DNA of 64,000 nt from Sphingopyxis flava (GCF_900168005.1 NZ_FUYP01000004.1:137501-201500), one strand, 5' to 3'; positions 47,411 to 56,522 are shown, counted from the stretch's first letter. Translations and numbers: made by a program. The notes: generated from the letters alone by a model not told the origin.

Positions 47411-49039
47411 TTATCCTTCCATCTGGAGCCAGAGCGCGCCGCAAGGTGGCAGCTGGGCGGGGCTGGCGCCGTTCAGCGCCACAAGCGGTGCGCCGGCCGC
47501 GCCCAGCGCGGCAATGTCGATCGTAGCGCCGCCAAGATTCAAGAGACAGCGGATCGTCTCCTCATTTGCAATGCGATCAAACGCCAGCAGATCGCCCTCA
47601 GCTATCCACCGCGCATTGCGCCCGCGGCGCAGCGCGGGATGCGCGGCACGCAGCGCAACGAGTCGGCGGGTCAGCGCGAGCATCGAGGTGGGGTCGGCTT
47701 CCTGCCGGTCGACCGCCAGCGCAGCATGATCCGCCCCCAAGGGCAGCCAGGGGTCGACGTTGGAAAAGCCCGCGTGCATCGCCTCCGCCGTCCAGGGCAT
47801 CGGAGTGCGCGCGCCGTCGCGCGACAGGGTCAGTGGCCAATTCTTGCGCGCCTCAGGATCCTTGACGAGTTCAAAGGGGATTTCGACCTGCCCCAGCCCC
47901 AGTTCCTCGCCGTTATAAAGGATGACGTTGCCGCGCAGCGCGCAGAGCAGCGCCATCTTCATCCGCGCATAGGCCGCGGGATCGACGCCCTCGGGCGTCC
48001 AGCGCGACAGCGCGCGTGGCGCGTCGTGATTCTCAAACGCCCAGCTTGGCCAGCCGACTCCCGGGGCGTCGGGCCAGCCCTCCGCCGCTTTGCGCACCAG
48101 CTGCGGCGTCAGGCGATCGGCATAGAGGAAATCGAAGCCATAGGCGCTGTGCAGCCGCCGGTCGCCCGCGGTGAACAGCTTCATCTCGCGCGCCGCATCG
48201 TCACCGCCGACTTCGGCGACGGTGAAGCGGCCCGCATATTCGTCGGTCAGCCCGCGGATGCGTTCGAGGAACAAGGGAATGTCGGGATGCGACTGGTTGT
48301 AGATCTTCTGCTGAAAGTCGAACGGCCGAGTGCGCGGCTTGTTCGACGGCGGCGCGGGCGGATTGTCGCGAAGCCGGGGGTCGTGCATCGAAAAGTTGAT
48401 CGCATCGATGCGGAACCCGTCGACCCCGCGATCGAGCCAGAAGCGCACGACGGCGAGCAGCGCGTCCTGCACGGCGCGGTTATGGACGTTGAGCTGCGGC
48501 TGCGAGCCAAGGAAATTATGCAGATAATATTGACCGCGTCGCGCATCCCACGTCCACGCCGGTCCGCCAAACACCGATTGCCAGTTCGTCGGCGGCGACC
48601 CGTCGGGTTTCGCATCAGCCCAGACATACCAGTCGGCCTTCGCATTGTCCCGGCTCGCACGGCTCTGCGCGAACCAGGCGTGCCGGTCGGAGGTGTGCGC
48701 AAAGACGAGGTCGGTCGTCACATTCAGCCCCAGCGCATGCGCGCGCGCGACGAGCGCGTCGAAATCGGCTAGCGTGCCGAAGATCGGGTCGACGTCGCAA
48801 TAATCGGCGATGTCATAGCCGAAATCGTCCATCGGCGAGGGATAGAAAGGCGAGAGCCAGATCGCATCGACCCCAAGCGAGGCGATATAGTCGAGCCGCG
48901 CGGTGATCCCCGCGAGATCCCCGACGCCATCGCCGTTCGAATCGGCGAAGCTGCGCGGATAGATCTGATAAATGACCGCGCCCTTCCACCACAAAGGCTG
49001 CGATCGCGGGGCGGACGGCAGGGGGGAGAGTTCGGTCAT
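47411..49039 (-). CDS. GH13 alpha-glucosidase, cytoplasmic type
   Basis: Start at 49039 overlaps the stop of the upstream amylase gene (ATGA). 542 aa without signal peptide. Catalytic Asp in DGFRIDAINFS, acid/base Glu in FTVAEVGGDD and the third Asp in FENHDAPRALS are all present. The sequence IYQIYPRSFADSNGDGVGDLAGI and MDDFGYDIADYCDVDPIFG fits the oligo-alpha-glucosidase branch. It would split imported maltose and maltodextrins to glucose in the cytoplasm after MFS transport. Confidence 0.92.
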   Translation of the reverse strand: MTELSPLPSAPRSQPLWWKGAVIYQIYPRSFADSNGDGVGDLAGITARLDYIASLGVDAIWLSPFYPSPMDDFGYDIADYCDVDPIFGTLADFDALVARAHALGLNVTTDLVFAHTSDRHAWFAQSRASRDNAKADWYVWADAKPDGSPPTNWQSVFGGPAWTWDARRGQYYLHNFLGSQPQLNVHNRAVQDALLAVVRFWLDRGVDGFRIDAINFSMHDPRLRDNPPAPPSNKPRTRPFDFQQKIYNQSHPDIPLFLERIRGLTDEYAGRFTVAEVGGDDAAREMKLFTAGDRRLHSAYGFDFLYADRLTPQLVRKAAEGWPDAPGVGWPSWAFENHDAPRALSRWTPEGVDPAAYARMKMALLCALRGNVILYNGEELGLGQVEIPFELVKDPEARKNWPLTLSRDGARTPMPWTAEAMHAGFSNVDPWLPLGADHAALAVDRQEADPTSMLALTRRLVALRAAHPALRRGRNARWIAEGDLLAFDRIANEETIRCLLNLGGATIDIAALGAAGAPLVALNGASPAQLPPCGALWLQMEG

Positions 49040-50832
49040 CGGGTTTCGCAGATCATATATCCAAGCGGCGGCAGCTGGATGGAGAGTTGTCCCGGCGCCG
49101 CGACCGCCGCCGGGCAATCGCCGTAGAGCGCCGCGTAGCTGTTCTTGGCCGGATCGACGGCGACGTTAGCGCTCAGCGGCGCATTAGCGGTGTTGAAGGC
49201 AAGGAGGATTTCCTGCCCCGACGCCGGATCAATGCGCGATACCGCGAACAACCCCGGCTTTTCGGCGTAGCTGCGAATAATCTGTCGGCCGCGGCGCAGC
49301 GCGACATGGTCCCGCCGCAGTTTCGCGAGACGCGCTAAGGCGCGGTAGAGCGGGTGGTCGGGGTCGAAATTGCTCTCGGCGGTCGTCGCGTCGGTGCCGA
49401 TCAGATCATTGTCATTGTAGACCGCGACCTTGGACGCAAACATGTCCTCACGCGCGTCCTGATCGCCGCCGTCACCGGTAAAGCCCTGCTCGTCGCCCGC
49501 ATAGAGGACCGGCACGCCGCGCAGTCCGAGCAGCAGCGCATGCGCAAGCTCGACGCGGCGTAGCAGCTGCGCATCGTCCGCGGCCGGAAAGGCCTTGCGC
49601 GCATAGTAAGCGAAGCGGCCGAAGTCATGGTTTCCGGTAAAGGTCGGAAGCTGGAGCGCGACGGCTTCGTCGCCGTAGAGGGGATCGGCCGAGAACAGCT
49701 TCTCCAGCCAGTCGGGCGCCCTGTCTCCCCCAACCACGTCGCGGACCGCGGCGAAGAAGGGAAAGTCGAGGCTCGCAGGCAATCCTGCGACGCGCGTGCC
49801 CTGCGCGGTGATTGTCGGATCCATGTCGCCCGTCGCATATTCGCCGAAGATATGGAAATGGGGGATGCCGTTCTCCGCCGCGCGGTCGAGCATGGCGGGC
49901 GTGAACACCCGCCAGAACTCCGGATTTACATGCTTGGCGGTGTCGATGCGGAACCCGTCGACCTTATAGGTGTCGATCCAGTCGCCATAAATGTCGATGA
50001 ACCCCTGAACCACGCGAGGATCTTCGGTCATCAGATCGTCCAGCCCCACGAAATCGCCCATCGTCGCGCTTTCGCCGGTGAAGGTCGAATTGCCGCGATT
50101 GTGGTAATAGATGGGATCGTTGAGCCACGCGGGGACCTTGATGTCCTCTTCGCGCGGATCGATTTTGACCGTATAGGCGAAGTTCGGATCGGTCAGCCGG
50201 GCGAAATTCTCCACCGAGGGGACGGCATCGCCCGCGAAACCGCTGTTGATCGGCGCCCCGTCGGCGGCGCGGCGCAAATAGGGATAGTCGGCGCGGCTGC
50301 GATAGGGGCAGTCATAGCCGTCGCATTCGGCCATCTCGATGACGTCGGCGGTATGGTTGATGAGAATGTCCATATAGACCTTCATCCCGCGCGCATGCGC
50401 AGCATCGACCAGCGCCTTGAAATCGGCATTGGTGCCCAAATGCGGGTCGACCCGGGTAAAATCGGTCACCCAATAGCCGTGATAGCCCGCGCTCTCCCGC
50501 CCCTTCGGCCCCTGCACCACCTTGTTCTTGAACACCGGCGACAGCCAGATCGCGGTTGCACCGAGCGACTGGATATAGTCGAGCCGCTGGATCACGCCCT
50601 GAAGATCCCCGCCGTGGAAAAAGCCTTTGGCGCTCGGGTCGTAACCCGTCATCAGCCGGTCGCCCTCCAGTCCGCCCCGGTCGTTCGACGGGTCGCCATT
50701 TTCAAACCGGTCGGGCAGCAGGAAATAGATGATTTCGTCTTCCGGCCGCCGCTGACGATAATCTTCTGCAGGCGCGGCGGCGGGCGTGGTGCCCGCCATG
50801 CTCAGCGCCACGAGCGACGTAAAAAGGCTCAT
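49036..50832 (-). CDS. GH13 alpha-amylase-type glycosidase, exported
   Basis: Start at 50832 (MSLFTSLVALSMAGTTPAAAPA) gives 598 aa with a short signal peptide. It overlaps the halogenase stop by four bases. GH13 core: IYFLLPDRFENGDPSND, nucleophile Asp in VDGFRIDTAKHV, acid/base Glu in HIFGEYATGD and Asp in FTGNHDFGRFA. The N-terminus is of the neopullulanase/cyclomaltodextrinase-like exported type. It would cut alpha-glucans in the periplasm after import by the receptor. No starch-binding module is visible. Confidence 0.92.
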   Translation of the reverse strand: MSLFTSLVALSMAGTTPAAAPAEDYRQRRPEDEIIYFLLPDRFENGDPSNDRGGLEGDRLMTGYDPSAKGFFHGGDLQGVIQRLDYIQSLGATAIWLSPVFKNKVVQGPKGRESAGYHGYWVTDFTRVDPHLGTNADFKALVDAAHARGMKVYMDILINHTADVIEMAECDGYDCPYRSRADYPYLRRAADGAPINSGFAGDAVPSVENFARLTDPNFAYTVKIDPREEDIKVPAWLNDPIYYHNRGNSTFTGESATMGDFVGLDDLMTEDPRVVQGFIDIYGDWIDTYKVDGFRIDTAKHVNPEFWRVFTPAMLDRAAENGIPHFHIFGEYATGDMDPTITAQGTRVAGLPASLDFPFFAAVRDVVGGDRAPDWLEKLFSADPLYGDEAVALQLPTFTGNHDFGRFAYYARKAFPAADDAQLLRRVELAHALLLGLRGVPVLYAGDEQGFTGDGGDQDAREDMFASKVAVYNDNDLIGTDATTAESNFDPDHPLYRALARLAKLRRDHVALRRGRQIIRSYAEKPGLFAVSRIDPASGQEILLAFNTANAPLSANVAVDPAKNSYAALYGDCPAAVAAPGQLSIQLPPLGYMICETR

Positions 50833-52337
50833 ACGGTCACTCCTGCCGCGCAATGCTGCGCGATGAAATCGTCATGGGTGGGAAGCCGCGACGCGGTGCC
50901 TGCCACGATCGTTTTGATATCGCCGAAAAAGCCCGACAGCTCGTCGCGGCTCAGTTGATCAGCCATAGGGTGATAGGCGCGCGGCGCGACATTCTGCCCG
51001 GTGAGCACCTGGAACCAGCCGATCTCCACGAACAGCTCGTCGCCCTCGCGAACGATCCGCCCCTGGCTTCGAAACAGATCGATCTTTTGCATCAGTGTCT
51101 CGGGGATCGCCATCTCGCGGCACCGCGTCCAGAACGCGGAATCGGTGCGCTGATTGGCATGATAGTGCAGGATGATGAAGTCGCGGATGCGCTCATAATC
51201 GAAGCGAACCCGCCGGTTGTAGGCGTCGACATTGGCGGCATCGAAATCGCGGCCCGGAAAATGCGCGAGCAGCCGCGCGATACCGTTCTGGATCAGATGG
51301 ATGCTCGTCGATTCGAGGGGTTCGAGGAAGCCCGAGGCAAGGCCCAGCGCGACGACATTGCCGCTCCAGGCCCGGCTGCGCATTCCGGTCCGGAAACGCA
51401 GCGTCCGCGGTTCGGCGAGCAGCCGCCCTCCGATATGGGCGAGCAGCACCGCGGCCGCCTCGTCCTCGCTGATGAAGTCGCTGCAAAAGACATGGCCGTT
51501 TCCCGTGCGGTGCTGGAGCGGGATGCGCCATTGCCAGCCGCTCTGGTGTGCGATTGCCTGCGTATAGGGCCGCGCTGGGCCGATATTTTCGCTGGGCACG
51601 GCAATCGCGCGGTCGCACGGAAGCCAATGCGTCCAGTCCTCAAAACCGGTTTGGAGAGCGCTCTCGATCAGCAGCGCGCGAAAGCCCGAGCAGTCGATGA
51701 AAAGCTCGCCGTCGATCGCGGTTCCGTCTTCGAGGACGACCGCTTCTACATGGCCGCTCTCGCCGTCCCACCGGACCTCGGCGATCTTGCCTTCCGTGCG
51801 ATCTACCCCGGCAGCTTCGGCGATCCGGCGCAAATAGGCCGCATAGAGCGCCGCGTCGAAGTGAAAGGCATAGGCGATGCCGTCGAGGCCCGTGTTCGGG
51901 ATATGGGGAAGCCGGGCAAAGCGGTTCTGAAGCGCCGCCGTCTCGTTCAGCGAATAGGTGCCGAAGCGGCCCGCGACGCCCTCTGCCCGGCCGCGCAGCC
52001 AAAATTGCTGGAACGGCAGCATGCCGAGGCTGCGCCCGATCTGCCCGAAGGCGTGCATATAGACATCGCCGATGCGCCCCCAGTTCTGGAACTCGATCCC
52101 CAGTTTGAACGATCCGCGCGTCTCGCGGACGAAATCATCCTCGTCGATGCCGATCAGCGCGTTGAACAGGCGGATCGACGGAATCGCCGCCTCGCCCACC
52201 CCCACGGTGCCGATTTCCTCGCTCTCGACCAGCCGGATCGACAGGCCGTCCATCGTGCGGGACAGCGCCGCGGCCGCCATCCAGCCCGCCGTTCCGCCGC
52301 CGACGATCACCACCTTTGTGATGCGACTGTCGCTCAC
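50829..52337 (-). CDS. Flavin-dependent (tryptophan) halogenase family protein in a sugar locus
   Basis: GTG start at 52337 behind GGGAAGGGGAAGA; 502 aa. FAD motif GGGTAGW at 13-19. The catalytic Lys is K78 in GSFKLGIEF, equal to the essential lysine of PrnA (K79), and Glu342 in LEPLEST matches the second catalytic residue. The family motif WxWxIP appears as GWQWRIP (268-273). So the enzyme keeps the halogenation signature. It would need a flavin reductase for FADH2, and none is in the window. Its role in an alpha-glucan locus is unknown. It is known that halogenase homologues recur next to TonB receptors in sphingomonads and relatives. Translation couples to the amylase gene (ATGA). Confidence 0.9.
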   Translation of the reverse strand: MSDSRITKVVIVGGGTAGWMAAAALSRTMDGLSIRLVESEEIGTVGVGEAAIPSIRLFNALIGIDEDDFVRETRGSFKLGIEFQNWGRIGDVYMHAFGQIGRSLGMLPFQQFWLRGRAEGVAGRFGTYSLNETAALQNRFARLPHIPNTGLDGIAYAFHFDAALYAAYLRRIAEAAGVDRTEGKIAEVRWDGESGHVEAVVLEDGTAIDGELFIDCSGFRALLIESALQTGFEDWTHWLPCDRAIAVPSENIGPARPYTQAIAHQSGWQWRIPLQHRTGNGHVFCSDFISEDEAAAVLLAHIGGRLLAEPRTLRFRTGMRSRAWSGNVVALGLASGFLEPLESTSIHLIQNGIARLLAHFPGRDFDAANVDAYNRRVRFDYERIRDFIILHYHANQRTDSAFWTRCREMAIPETLMQKIDLFRSQGRIVREGDELFVEIGWFQVLTGQNVAPRAYHPMADQLSRDELSGFFGDIKTIVAGTASRLPTHDDFIAQHCAAGVTV

Positions 52338-52356
52338 TCTTCCCCTTCCCTCTCGT

Positions 52357-52404
52357 GCATGCCGTCCGGGGACCGCTCGCCCCGCCACGGGGGGCCGGAC
52401 ATGC
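52357..52404. other. Stem-loop between the receptor and halogenase genes
   Basis: GCAT/ATGC and GTCCGG/CCGGAC outer stems (GTCCGG at 52364, CCGGAC at 52395) close over an inner CCCC-GCCAC-GGGG hairpin. It lies between the TonB receptor stop and the halogenase RBS. It could slow RNA decay of the receptor message or reduce readthrough, giving more receptor than downstream enzymes (inference). Confidence 0.5.
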
Positions 52405-52424
52405 CATCCGGCCCGCCGTTCAAC

Positions 52425-55181
52425 TCAGAATTTGTAGGTGATGCCCGCCATGAAGTTGCGGCCGTAATTCTGATAGTCGCGGATCTGGCGGGGGTCGTTG
52501 TTGTAATAGGTAACGAACGGCTCGTTCGTCAGGTTCGACGCCTGGAGCAGGATGCCCAGTCCTTCGAGCGTACCGCTCTGGAACGTATAGCCGATCTGCG
52601 CGTCGACCACGAATTCGCTCTTCGCCATCACCTTGTCGCGAACGAGGCTCAGCCCCGAAACCTCCGCGAGGAATTTGGAGCGATAGCGGCCCGACACTCG
52701 CGCCTGGAACCCCGCCTTTTCGAAATAGGCGGTTCCGTTGACGACCCAGCGCGACAGGCCCGGCATGGCGATCGGTGCGGCACCGCCTTCGCGGACGCGG
52801 CTCTTGGTATAGGAGCCGCTGGCGAGCACACCGAAGCCGTCGAGCGCGCGGGTGAAGGTCGCAAAGGGCAGCGAGAGCGAGGCTTCGGCGCCATAGAGGT
52901 GGCCGCCGGTCCCGTTCCGCCACTGATTCGCGATGCCTTGATAGGTGGCGACCGTGCCGCCGTCGGGAATTTCAAAGCCGGTGAAATCGAACGCGTCGCT
53001 CTGGCGATAGATATAGTTCTCGAGATATTTGTAGAATCCACCCAGCGACACATAGGCGCCCTGTCCGAAATATTTCTCGACCGCGACATCGACGGCTTCG
53101 GCCATCAGCGGCCGCAGCTTCGCGTTGCCGAGGTCGAGCGACCAGGGGGAGGCGTTGATGTCGGTGTTGTTGCGCTTCGACGCGTCGAAATTGACGCCGC
53201 CGCCGGGCTTCAGCTGATCCATCCGCGCCCGCGCCAGCATGCGCGCCGCCCCGAAGCGCAGGAAGCTGTTGTCGGCAAACTCGACCGTCAGGTTCAGGCT
53301 GGGGAGAATCTCGGTATATTTGACGCCGTCAGTGACGGGAGTCGACTGGGTCTGCCCGTTCACGACCTGGGCATAGAAGCTGGAGGCCGACTGGTCGGTG
53401 TGGACGATCTGCACCCCGACGTTGCCCCGGACCGGCGTGCCGCCGGCGTCGGTGTCGAAATTGGCCTGAACGAAGCCCGTCAGCACCTTTTCGCGAACCT
53501 TATAGTCGTTGAAGATGCGCCCCGGGGTCCAGCCGGCCTCGTCGGTCAGCGTATAATTGCCGTCGCTGTAATAGCGCCAGCTGTCGAACGCGACCATGCC
53601 GGGGATGCCGATGAAGTCGAGCGAGACCGGGTCGAACAGATAGTCCGAAGGCACCGGGGTGTTGGCCGGGTAATCGGTGCTGGTCAGCACGAAGCCACGG
53701 TCGTCGAGGCTCTTCTCGCGGTCCGAATAATTGGCGCCCACGCGCAGGCTGCTGAAAACGCCGCCCAGCTCCTGCGTCGCCTGCAGACGCAGCGACTTGA
53801 GCTCGTCGCGGATCTTGGGCATGTTGACGAAGCCGTCCTGACAGTTGGGCACCGCACCGCCGCAGCTGTTCCACCCCTGCGGGTCGGTGATCACGAACAG
53901 ATTGGGGTCGGCATAGTCGAGCGAGGCGTCGAGGATGATACCGCCCTTCGGCCGCATCTCGAATCCCAGCGCCGTCTCGCGCGCACCCACGCCCGCGCCG
54001 CGCCCGGTGCCGAGATAGATCTCCAGATTCTCCTCGGTTTTCTTGAGCCGCGAATAGCCGAGATCGAGTTCGAGCGTCAGCTTTTCATTGGGCTTGAACT
54101 GGGTGTTCCAGCCGCCCGCAATGATCGTCGAATCGCGGTGGACGACGTCGTTGCGCATCACGGCCTCGGTTCCCGACCAGGTGCCCCGCGTTACGAGCCC
54201 GTTCTCGATGGTGAAGCCGGGCAGCAGCGTCGAATTGCCCCACGCCAGCGGCAATTCGATACCGCGCAGACGCTGCACGTCCTTGAACTTCGACCAATAG
54301 CCGTCGAGCGTCGTATGGAACTTCTCGCTCGGCTCCCATTCGAGCACGGCCATCACACCGTCGCGCTTCAACTCGTTCGATTTCACATAAGGCTTGGCGC
54401 CGCCGATCAGGAACGCGGTGTTGGTGCCGTCGCTCACCTCGGGATAGCCCCAGGCGTTGAATCGCTCCTCGGCGGTCGGCGACTGCATGCGGGCGTAGCC
54501 GATCGCCCAGCCGAGCGTCCCGTCGGCATTCTGGTCGATATAGGAGATATTGGCGCGATAGCCTTTGTCCGAAATGTCGGGGTTGAGCTTGCCGAGGTCG
54601 TTGATCTCGAAGCGGGCGCCGACCGCGATCGCCCGCTTCCCATAGGCAAGGGGGCGCACCGTCCGCATGTCGATCGTACCGCCCAGCGCCTGCCCGATCA
54701 GCGAGGCGTCGGGGGTCTTGTAGACGATGGCGCCGTTCAGAAGCTCCGAGGGATATTGGTCGAGTTCGACCCCGCGATTGTTGCTCGCCGACACCTGTTC
54801 GCGGCCGTTGAGCAATGTGGTAGTGAAATCGGGCGCCAGACCGCGGATCGACACGACATTGGCGCGGCCGTCGAGGCGCTGCGTTGCAAGGCCGGGAAGG
54901 CGCGACAGCGATTCGGCAATCGACAGGTCCGGCAGCTTGCCGATGTCTTCGGCGGAGACGACCTCGACGATCGACGTATTTTCCTTCTTCGCCTGAACCG
55001 AATTGTTGATTGCGCCGCGAATGCCGGTGACGACGATTTCCCCCTCGACGCCGGCTGCAGCGTCGTCGAGCGGCGCGGCTCCTGCGTTCTGCGCCATCGC
55101 GCTGCCCGGCACGATAGCGGTCAAGGCAAGGCCCAGCGCGATCGCGCTGGCGCCGCGGCGGAATATGGTCGGCATGGTCAT
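52425..55181 (-). CDS. TonB-dependent receptor (Xanthomonas/Caulobacter type, maltodextrin uptake)
   Basis: Start at 55181 (MTMPTIFRRGASAIALGLALTAIVPGSAMA) behind AGGGGAG; about 918 aa. Signal peptide, TonB-box-like EIVVTGIR, plug domain (about 60-190, VVSAEDIGKLPDLSIAESLSRLPG, NVVSIRGL), then a 22-strand barrel ending in the terminal Phe of GITYKF. It belongs to the TonB_Xanth_Caul group (TIGR01782-like) that imports sugars across the outer membrane. Substrate is inferred from its operon of GH13 and GH97 enzymes and the MFS transporter: maltodextrins or starch fragments. No SusD partner exists, as usual in proteobacteria. Confidence 0.93.
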   Translation of the reverse strand: MTMPTIFRRGASAIALGLALTAIVPGSAMAQNAGAAPLDDAAAGVEGEIVVTGIRGAINNSVQAKKENTSIVEVVSAEDIGKLPDLSIAESLSRLPGLATQRLDGRANVVSIRGLAPDFTTTLLNGREQVSASNNRGVELDQYPSELLNGAIVYKTPDASLIGQALGGTIDMRTVRPLAYGKRAIAVGARFEINDLGKLNPDISDKGYRANISYIDQNADGTLGWAIGYARMQSPTAEERFNAWGYPEVSDGTNTAFLIGGAKPYVKSNELKRDGVMAVLEWEPSEKFHTTLDGYWSKFKDVQRLRGIELPLAWGNSTLLPGFTIENGLVTRGTWSGTEAVMRNDVVHRDSTIIAGGWNTQFKPNEKLTLELDLGYSRLKKTEENLEIYLGTGRGAGVGARETALGFEMRPKGGIILDASLDYADPNLFVITDPQGWNSCGGAVPNCQDGFVNMPKIRDELKSLRLQATQELGGVFSSLRVGANYSDREKSLDDRGFVLTSTDYPANTPVPSDYLFDPVSLDFIGIPGMVAFDSWRYYSDGNYTLTDEAGWTPGRIFNDYKVREKVLTGFVQANFDTDAGGTPVRGNVGVQIVHTDQSASSFYAQVVNGQTQSTPVTDGVKYTEILPSLNLTVEFADNSFLRFGAARMLARARMDQLKPGGGVNFDASKRNNTDINASPWSLDLGNAKLRPLMAEAVDVAVEKYFGQGAYVSLGGFYKYLENYIYRQSDAFDFTGFEIPDGGTVATYQGIANQWRNGTGGHLYGAEASLSLPFATFTRALDGFGVLASGSYTKSRVREGGAAPIAMPGLSRWVVNGTAYFEKAGFQARVSGRYRSKFLAEVSGLSLVRDKVMAKSEFVVDAQIGYTFQSGTLEGLGILLQASNLTNEPFVTYYNNDPRQIRDYQNYGRNFMAGITYKF

Positions 55182-55323
55182 GAAAAGGCTCCCCTGACTC
55201 GGACGGGCAGTCTTGCCGCGCATCGGTCGAGGGGCGGCGCTCATCCGCCAGGCTCCTCTCCGACACGCGGGTGTTCCCGTCTTCGCCCTGCAATTGAGAC
55301 CAATCGGCAGCGGCGGCCATAGG

Positions 55324-55335
55324 GTATACGTATAC
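55324..55335. promoter_or_regulatory. Perfect LacI-type operator GTATACGTATAC
   Basis: A perfect 12-base palindrome with the central CG typical of LacI-family sites. It covers the predicted +1 of the receptor promoter (-10 at 55340-55345). A 10/12 copy, GCATTCGTATAC, lies upstream of the MFS gene. The LacI-type regulator encoded next to it is the obvious binder. Confidence 0.6.
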
Positions 55336-55339
55336 GCAT

Positions 55340-55367
55340 ATTATGCGGCCGCGGTGCTTGGTACCAA
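55340..55367 (-). promoter_or_regulatory. Predicted promoter of the receptor-glycosidase operon
   Basis: On the minus strand TTGGTA (-35, 4 of 6 consensus bases) and CATAAT (-10, 5 of 6) are 16 bases apart. The start of transcription would fall about 7 bases on, inside the GTATACGTATAC operator. TTGGTACCAA, itself a perfect palindrome, covers the -35. Confidence 0.45.
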
Positions 55368-55450
55368 AATGTCACAGCCTGCTTCGCGCCGCGCAGGTCC
55401 CGATGCGAAGCCTTGCGCGGCGCCTGCCACCCGCTAGATTCGGGGGCGCG

Positions 55451-55472
55451 CGCAGCCTTCGGAAAGGCTGCG
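55451..55472 (+). other. Hairpin just before the lacI-type gene
   Basis: CGCAGCCTT-CGGA-AAGGCTGCG is a perfect nine-base stem that ends four bases before the AGGAGAGG ribosome site of the regulator gene. It could restrain translation or stop upstream transcripts. The rest of the 306-base gap 55182-55487 holds the receptor promoter and operator. Confidence 0.45.
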
Positions 55473-55487
55473 AGGCAGGAGAGGAAC

Positions 55488-56522
55488 ATGGGACCGCCGC
55501 CCTCGTCCAAGCCGACGTCGTTCGACATCGCCTATCTGGCGGGCGTGTCGCAGCCGACCGTGTCGCGCGCGCTGCGCGGCAGCAAATCGGTGAGCGCCGC
55601 GACCCGTGCGAACATCGAGCGCATCGCGCGCGAGCTCAACTATACGGTCGACAAAAATGCGTCGAGCTTGCGCTCGCAGCGCACCCATACGCTGGCGCTG
55701 CTCTTCTTCGAGGACCCGAACCCCGACGATTCGATGATCAACCCTTTCTTCCTGTCGATGCTGGGTTCGATCACGCGGCAGTGTGCGCTGAGGGGCTATG
55801 ACCTGCTCATCAGTTTCCAGCAGATGCACAACGACTGGCACGTTGCCTATCAGGACAGCCACCGGTCGGACGGCATCATCCTGCTGGGCTATGGCGACTA
55901 TCAGCTGTACCGCGCAAAGCTCGAGCATCTGGTGGAAATGGGGACCAAGTTTGTTCGCTGGGGCTCGGTGTCGGACGACAGTATCGGGCTGACCGTCGGG
56001 TCGGACAATCTCGGCGCGGGCGAGCTGGCAGGCGAACATCTGGTCGAGATCGGGCGGCGGCATATCGCCTTTCTCGGCGATGCGTCGGATCATGCGCCCG
56101 AATTTCAGGACCGCTACACCGGTCTCTGCCGCGCCCTGGCCGCAGCAGGCCTCACGGCGGACCCCACGCTCCAGCAGGACGCGGTTTCGTCCGAGGATTC
56201 GGGCTACGCCGCCGCAAAGGCGCTGCTCGCACGCGGCAAGGCATTCGACGCCATCTTCGCGGGCAGCGACCTGATCGCGATCGGCGCGATGCGCGCGCTC
56301 GCCGAAGCCGGGCTGGGCTGCCCGCAGGATGTTGCGCTGATCGGCTTCGACGACATTCCCGCAGCCAGCCAGACCTCGCCGACGCTGACCACCTTGATGC
56401 AGGACATGAAGGGCGCGGGCGAACTGCTCGTCGACGCATTGCTCCGCCGCATCGACGGCGAGGCGGCCGACCGCACCATGCTCCCCGCGCGGCTGATCAG
56501 GCGGCAGAGCACGACAGTTTAA
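55488..56522 (+). CDS. LacI-family transcriptional regulator of the alpha-glucan locus
   Basis: Start at 55488 (MGPPPSSKPTSFDIAYLAGVSQPTVSRALRGSKSVS) behind AGGAGAGG; 344 aa. N-terminal helix-turn-helix at about 12-31 with the hinge helix segment ARELNYTVDKNASSLRS, followed by a periplasmic-binding-protein-like sensor domain (DGIILLGYG, GSDLIAIGAMRALAEAG, VALIGFDDIPAAS). It is divergent from the receptor gene and followed by the transporter gene. The inducer is presumably a maltodextrin or derivative (inference). Confidence 0.93.
   Translation: MGPPPSSKPTSFDIAYLAGVSQPTVSRALRGSKSVSAATRANIERIARELNYTVDKNASSLRSQRTHTLALLFFEDPNPDDSMINPFFLSMLGSITRQCALRGYDLLISFQQMHNDWHVAYQDSHRSDGIILLGYGDYQLYRAKLEHLVEMGTKFVRWGSVSDDSIGLTVGSDNLGAGELAGEHLVEIGRRHIAFLGDASDHAPEFQDRYTGLCRALAAAGLTADPTLQQDAVSSEDSGYAAAKALLARGKAFDAIFAGSDLIAIGAMRALAEAGLGCPQDVALIGFDDIPAASQTSPTLTTLMQDMKGAGELLVDALLRRIDGEAADRTMLPARLIRRQSTTV

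Noticed and set aside
45321..47729. Plus-strand frame of about 802 codons opposite GH97
   Set aside because: Shadow of the GH97 gene, with no signal, domain or ribosome site.
50853..55322. Plus-strand open frame of about 1,489 codons opposite the halogenase and receptor
   Set aside because: Same cause: the opposite strand has clear motifs of the halogenase and TonB receptor, while this frame has none.
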